Shown piece after piece: positions 62,208 through 64,000 of a stretch of 64,000 nucleotides of DNA; position 1 is the first letter of the stretch, and the number at the start of each line of letters is the position of its first letter. A model generated the notes under the pieces. It did no database searches and had not been told where the DNA came from. It was given only the letters and a program-made list of their open reading frames with translations. Origin of the DNA: Merluccius polli (Eukaryota; Chordata; Actinopteri; Gadiformes; Merlucciidae); contig JAOPHQ010005192.1 of the NCBI GenBank assembly GCA_030340625.1, forward strand, positions 1-64,000. The letters are read 5' to 3'. The position numbers and the translations under genes are program-made.

Positions 62208-63986
62208 TACACTGTATTTATTATATAATATTATAATTAAATTGAAATATAAATGAAAAATGTTCTAGCCTACATGTAAAATTGTGCAACTGCAAACTAA
62301 TTCAGAAACTTCTTTTCTATATTCCTTTCTCCTAGTAAACAAAGCCGTGTGGAGGATTTTCTCCAGAGAAGGGATACTACACCTCAGTTTGGTGTGGCTC
62401 TCACTGATAGTATCCTGAACATGCTTATCAAAGACATGAGACCACTCTCAATGGTTGAAGATCAGGGCTTCCGTGCAATGGTTCACACATTTCATCCAGG
62501 ATATACTCTGCCCTCCAGAGCGTTCTTCACTATGATGATGGAGAAGAAATATGAAGATACATTCCAGAAAGTAAAGACTGCAATCACAGCAATTGACAGC
62601 AAAGTCGCTCTTACAATGGATGCATGGACAAGTATGGCCACAGAGGCATACTTGGGCATCACCTGTCATTTCATCAGTGACAACTGGGAGCTGATGTCAT
62701 ACAGCTTATCTACGATGCCACTTGAAGAGCGACACACTGCAGGAAACATTGCTGCTTGGATTGAAGAGGCAGCTGACAAATTTGGTATTTCTACAAACAA
62801 AATCATGTCTGTTGTACACGACAATGCTGCTAATGTAGTAGCAGCTGTGAAGCTGTTACAAGACAGACATGAGATTTCTTCAGTCCGGTGTGCAGGTCAC
62901 ACGTTGCAGTTAGTAGTTAACCATGCCCTGAAGAATCCTCAGATTTCCAAAGCAGTCAGCGCTGCAAGGTGCCTGGTAGAGTATTTCAAAAGCGAGCTTG
63001 CTTGCAACAAGCTGAAGACCAAGCAAAAGCAAATGGGCACCCCTCAACATAAGATCATACAGGATGTAAGTACGCATTGGAATAGTACATATTACATGAC
63101 CAGCCGCCTTCTTGAACAGAGGTGGCCTGTGACGGCAACTCTGTCAGACCCAGAATTGACCACGCAAGGGAAAAAATACCTGGACCTAGAAAGTGAGCAG
63201 TGGAGCCTGCTAGAGGAACTGGAACAAGCTCTCAGGCCCTTTGAGTGTGCCGCCACCTACCTCAGTGGAGAAACATATGTCACAGTGTCAGCTCTACCTC
63301 CATTAGTTAAAGGGCTTCTGAGGTCTGTACAGAACACAGCATTTGACACCACCCCTGTGCAGGCCTTCCAGGCTGCTGCAGCACAGGAAATGGCTACCAG
63401 ATGGAAAATTGATATGTCCTTCACAGGCGATGCTGCAAACACTAGTGTTATTGCAGCTGCCCTTGACCCAAGATTCCGCAAACTAAAATTCTTGTCACCA
63501 AAAGAAGGCCTTGAGGTGCAGCTTAAAGTGCAAGAGCTTGCATTGCAAAGAAAGAGGATTGAGTCAAATCATGTGGACCAGCAGCATGCCAATCTGGCCC
63601 AAGATACAGCCACAGTTTTAAAGAAGAATGCCTCTCTACTGGACTCTTTGCTTGGGTCAGATTCGGACACGAGCAACAGCGAGGAAGACAATGGAGATGG
63701 TGAGGATTCCATCAGCCAAATGGTGAGGAACGAAATGCTAATGTATTTTGGAGAACAATCTCTCGGAAAGACAGAGAACCCACTCAAGTGGTGGAAGGCG
63801 AATGAAGCAAGGTTTCCCACACTGGCTATGGTGGCAAAGTCATTCTTGTGTGTTCCTGTCACATCGATTCCATCTGAACGCCTGTTCTCAGCAGCTGGGA
63901 ACATCATCACAAAGAAAAGAGCAAGCCTGACTGCAGAGCATGTGGACATGCTTACATTCCTCCATTACAATACTGTGCTCTTGTAG
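58222..63986 (+). CDS. hAT-family transposase (ZBED-like), two exons, intact
   Basis: Join 58222-58460 and 62336-63986 through a GTAAGT...CCTAG intron. The phases agree (TG|T), giving 629 codons with no stop. Exon 1 carries a BED zinc finger (residues about 20-70: SKVWEYF, CSLCKAEM, MHEHLKRKHP). Exon 2 carries the RNase H-like core with acidic residues in ALTMDAWTS and SVVHDNAANV, the RCAGHTLQLVVNHAL and DVSTHWNSTYYM blocks, and the C-terminal hAT dimerisation domain (PLKWWKANEARFPTLAMVAK, VPVTSIPSERLFSAAGN). The enzyme would cut and rejoin the element's ends. Length is usual for ZBED1-type proteins. The start at 58222 has purine at -3 and G at +4; an in-frame ATG at 58177 is upstream. Neither terminus of the element was found, so a domesticated gene cannot be excluded. 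Confidence 0.88.
60612..60945 (+). repeat. dispersed repeat, copy 2
   Basis: It matches 46140-46500 in the same orientation: ATATCACGTATGATTGCTGC, CACAAAGCAAATAGGTGGTT and CAGGACTAGCGCTATTCACC. Confidence 0.75.
61285..61321. promoter_or_regulatory. 28-bp palindrome with two p53-type decamers
   Basis: 61285-61312 is a perfect palindrome centred on GAACATGTTC (61294-61303). A second GAACATGTTC follows at 61312-61321 after an 8-bp spacer. Each decamer fits the p53 half-site rule RRRCWWGYYY. The decamers also resemble steroid-receptor palindromes. Confidence 0.45.
62130..62204. repeat. (AT)n followed by (AC)n
   Basis: About 29 AT units pass directly into about 9 AC units. Confidence 0.95.
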
Positions 63987-64000
63987 AAATGTAATTACCA

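Larger units (their letters stand above)
58461..62335 (+). other. intron of the hAT transposase gene
   Basis: 3.9 kb, long for a transposon intron. It contains a second copy of the dispersed repeat (60612-60945), a 28-bp palindrome at 61285-61312 and (AT)n/(AC)n at 62130-62204. The open frame 60371-60640 (HHHHERMALPHTFND) has no recognisable domain. Confidence 0.7.

Overview
The window is eukaryotic nuclear DNA from a vertebrate, most likely a ray-finned fish. The evidence is an intron-containing host gene recognisable as pdxdc1, and a dense mix of element types typical of teleosts: L2-like, Rex1-like and RNase H-bearing I/Nimb-like LINEs, a Ty3/gypsy LTR element, P-like, hAT, PIF/Harbinger-like and TTAA-type DNA transposons, and long (TG)n, (CT)n and poly-C/G tracts. 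No bacterial-type genes, CRISPR array, rRNA or convincing tRNA is visible.

Layout. 1-12.7 kb is a Russian-doll nest. An L2-like LINE (3473-12695, 5' part outside the window) was interrupted by a Harbinger-like element (3938-7367), which holds a small MITE (4468-4703, TSD TAA) and a hAT copy (4856-5929, TSD GTCCGCAT). The LINE is also interrupted by a TTAA-flanked element (7765-9086) carrying a 100-bp minisatellite. A second copy of the same hAT family lies upstream (1-3472) and was itself hit by a P-like transposon (447-3260). 12.7-17.9 kb has only simple repeats. 17.9-30.3 kb holds a hAT MITE truncated by a second P-like copy, a TIR element with a MADF/Myb-like relic, a minus-strand LINE fragment, and a nearly complete gypsy element (24480-29730, 277-bp LTRs) sitting inside an older MITE. 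30273-35329 is a full-length RNase H-bearing LINE with a 14-bp target duplication.

35.9-55.0 kb is the host gene pdxdc1 on the plus strand. Eleven exons were placed by splice sites and matching phases; together they give 1074 nt (358 codons) that stay in frame across every junction, and the rest of the gene must lie beyond the window. Its first placed intron (13.8 kb) contains hAT elements, a Rex1-like LINE with a hAT MITE in its 3' UTR, a PIN-like/Cys-rich ORF of unknown function, a large perfect palindrome and a (TG)n tract that abuts the next 3' splice site. After the last exon seen come a Tc1-type MITE, a MITE with a 10-bp TSD, and an intact two-exon hAT transposase gene (629 aa) that fills the window's right end.

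Only pdxdc1 is clearly a host gene. The intact-looking mobile ORFs are the hAT transposase, the LINE ORF1 (30342-31469) and the gypsy gag. The other element genes are frameshifted, truncated or deleted.
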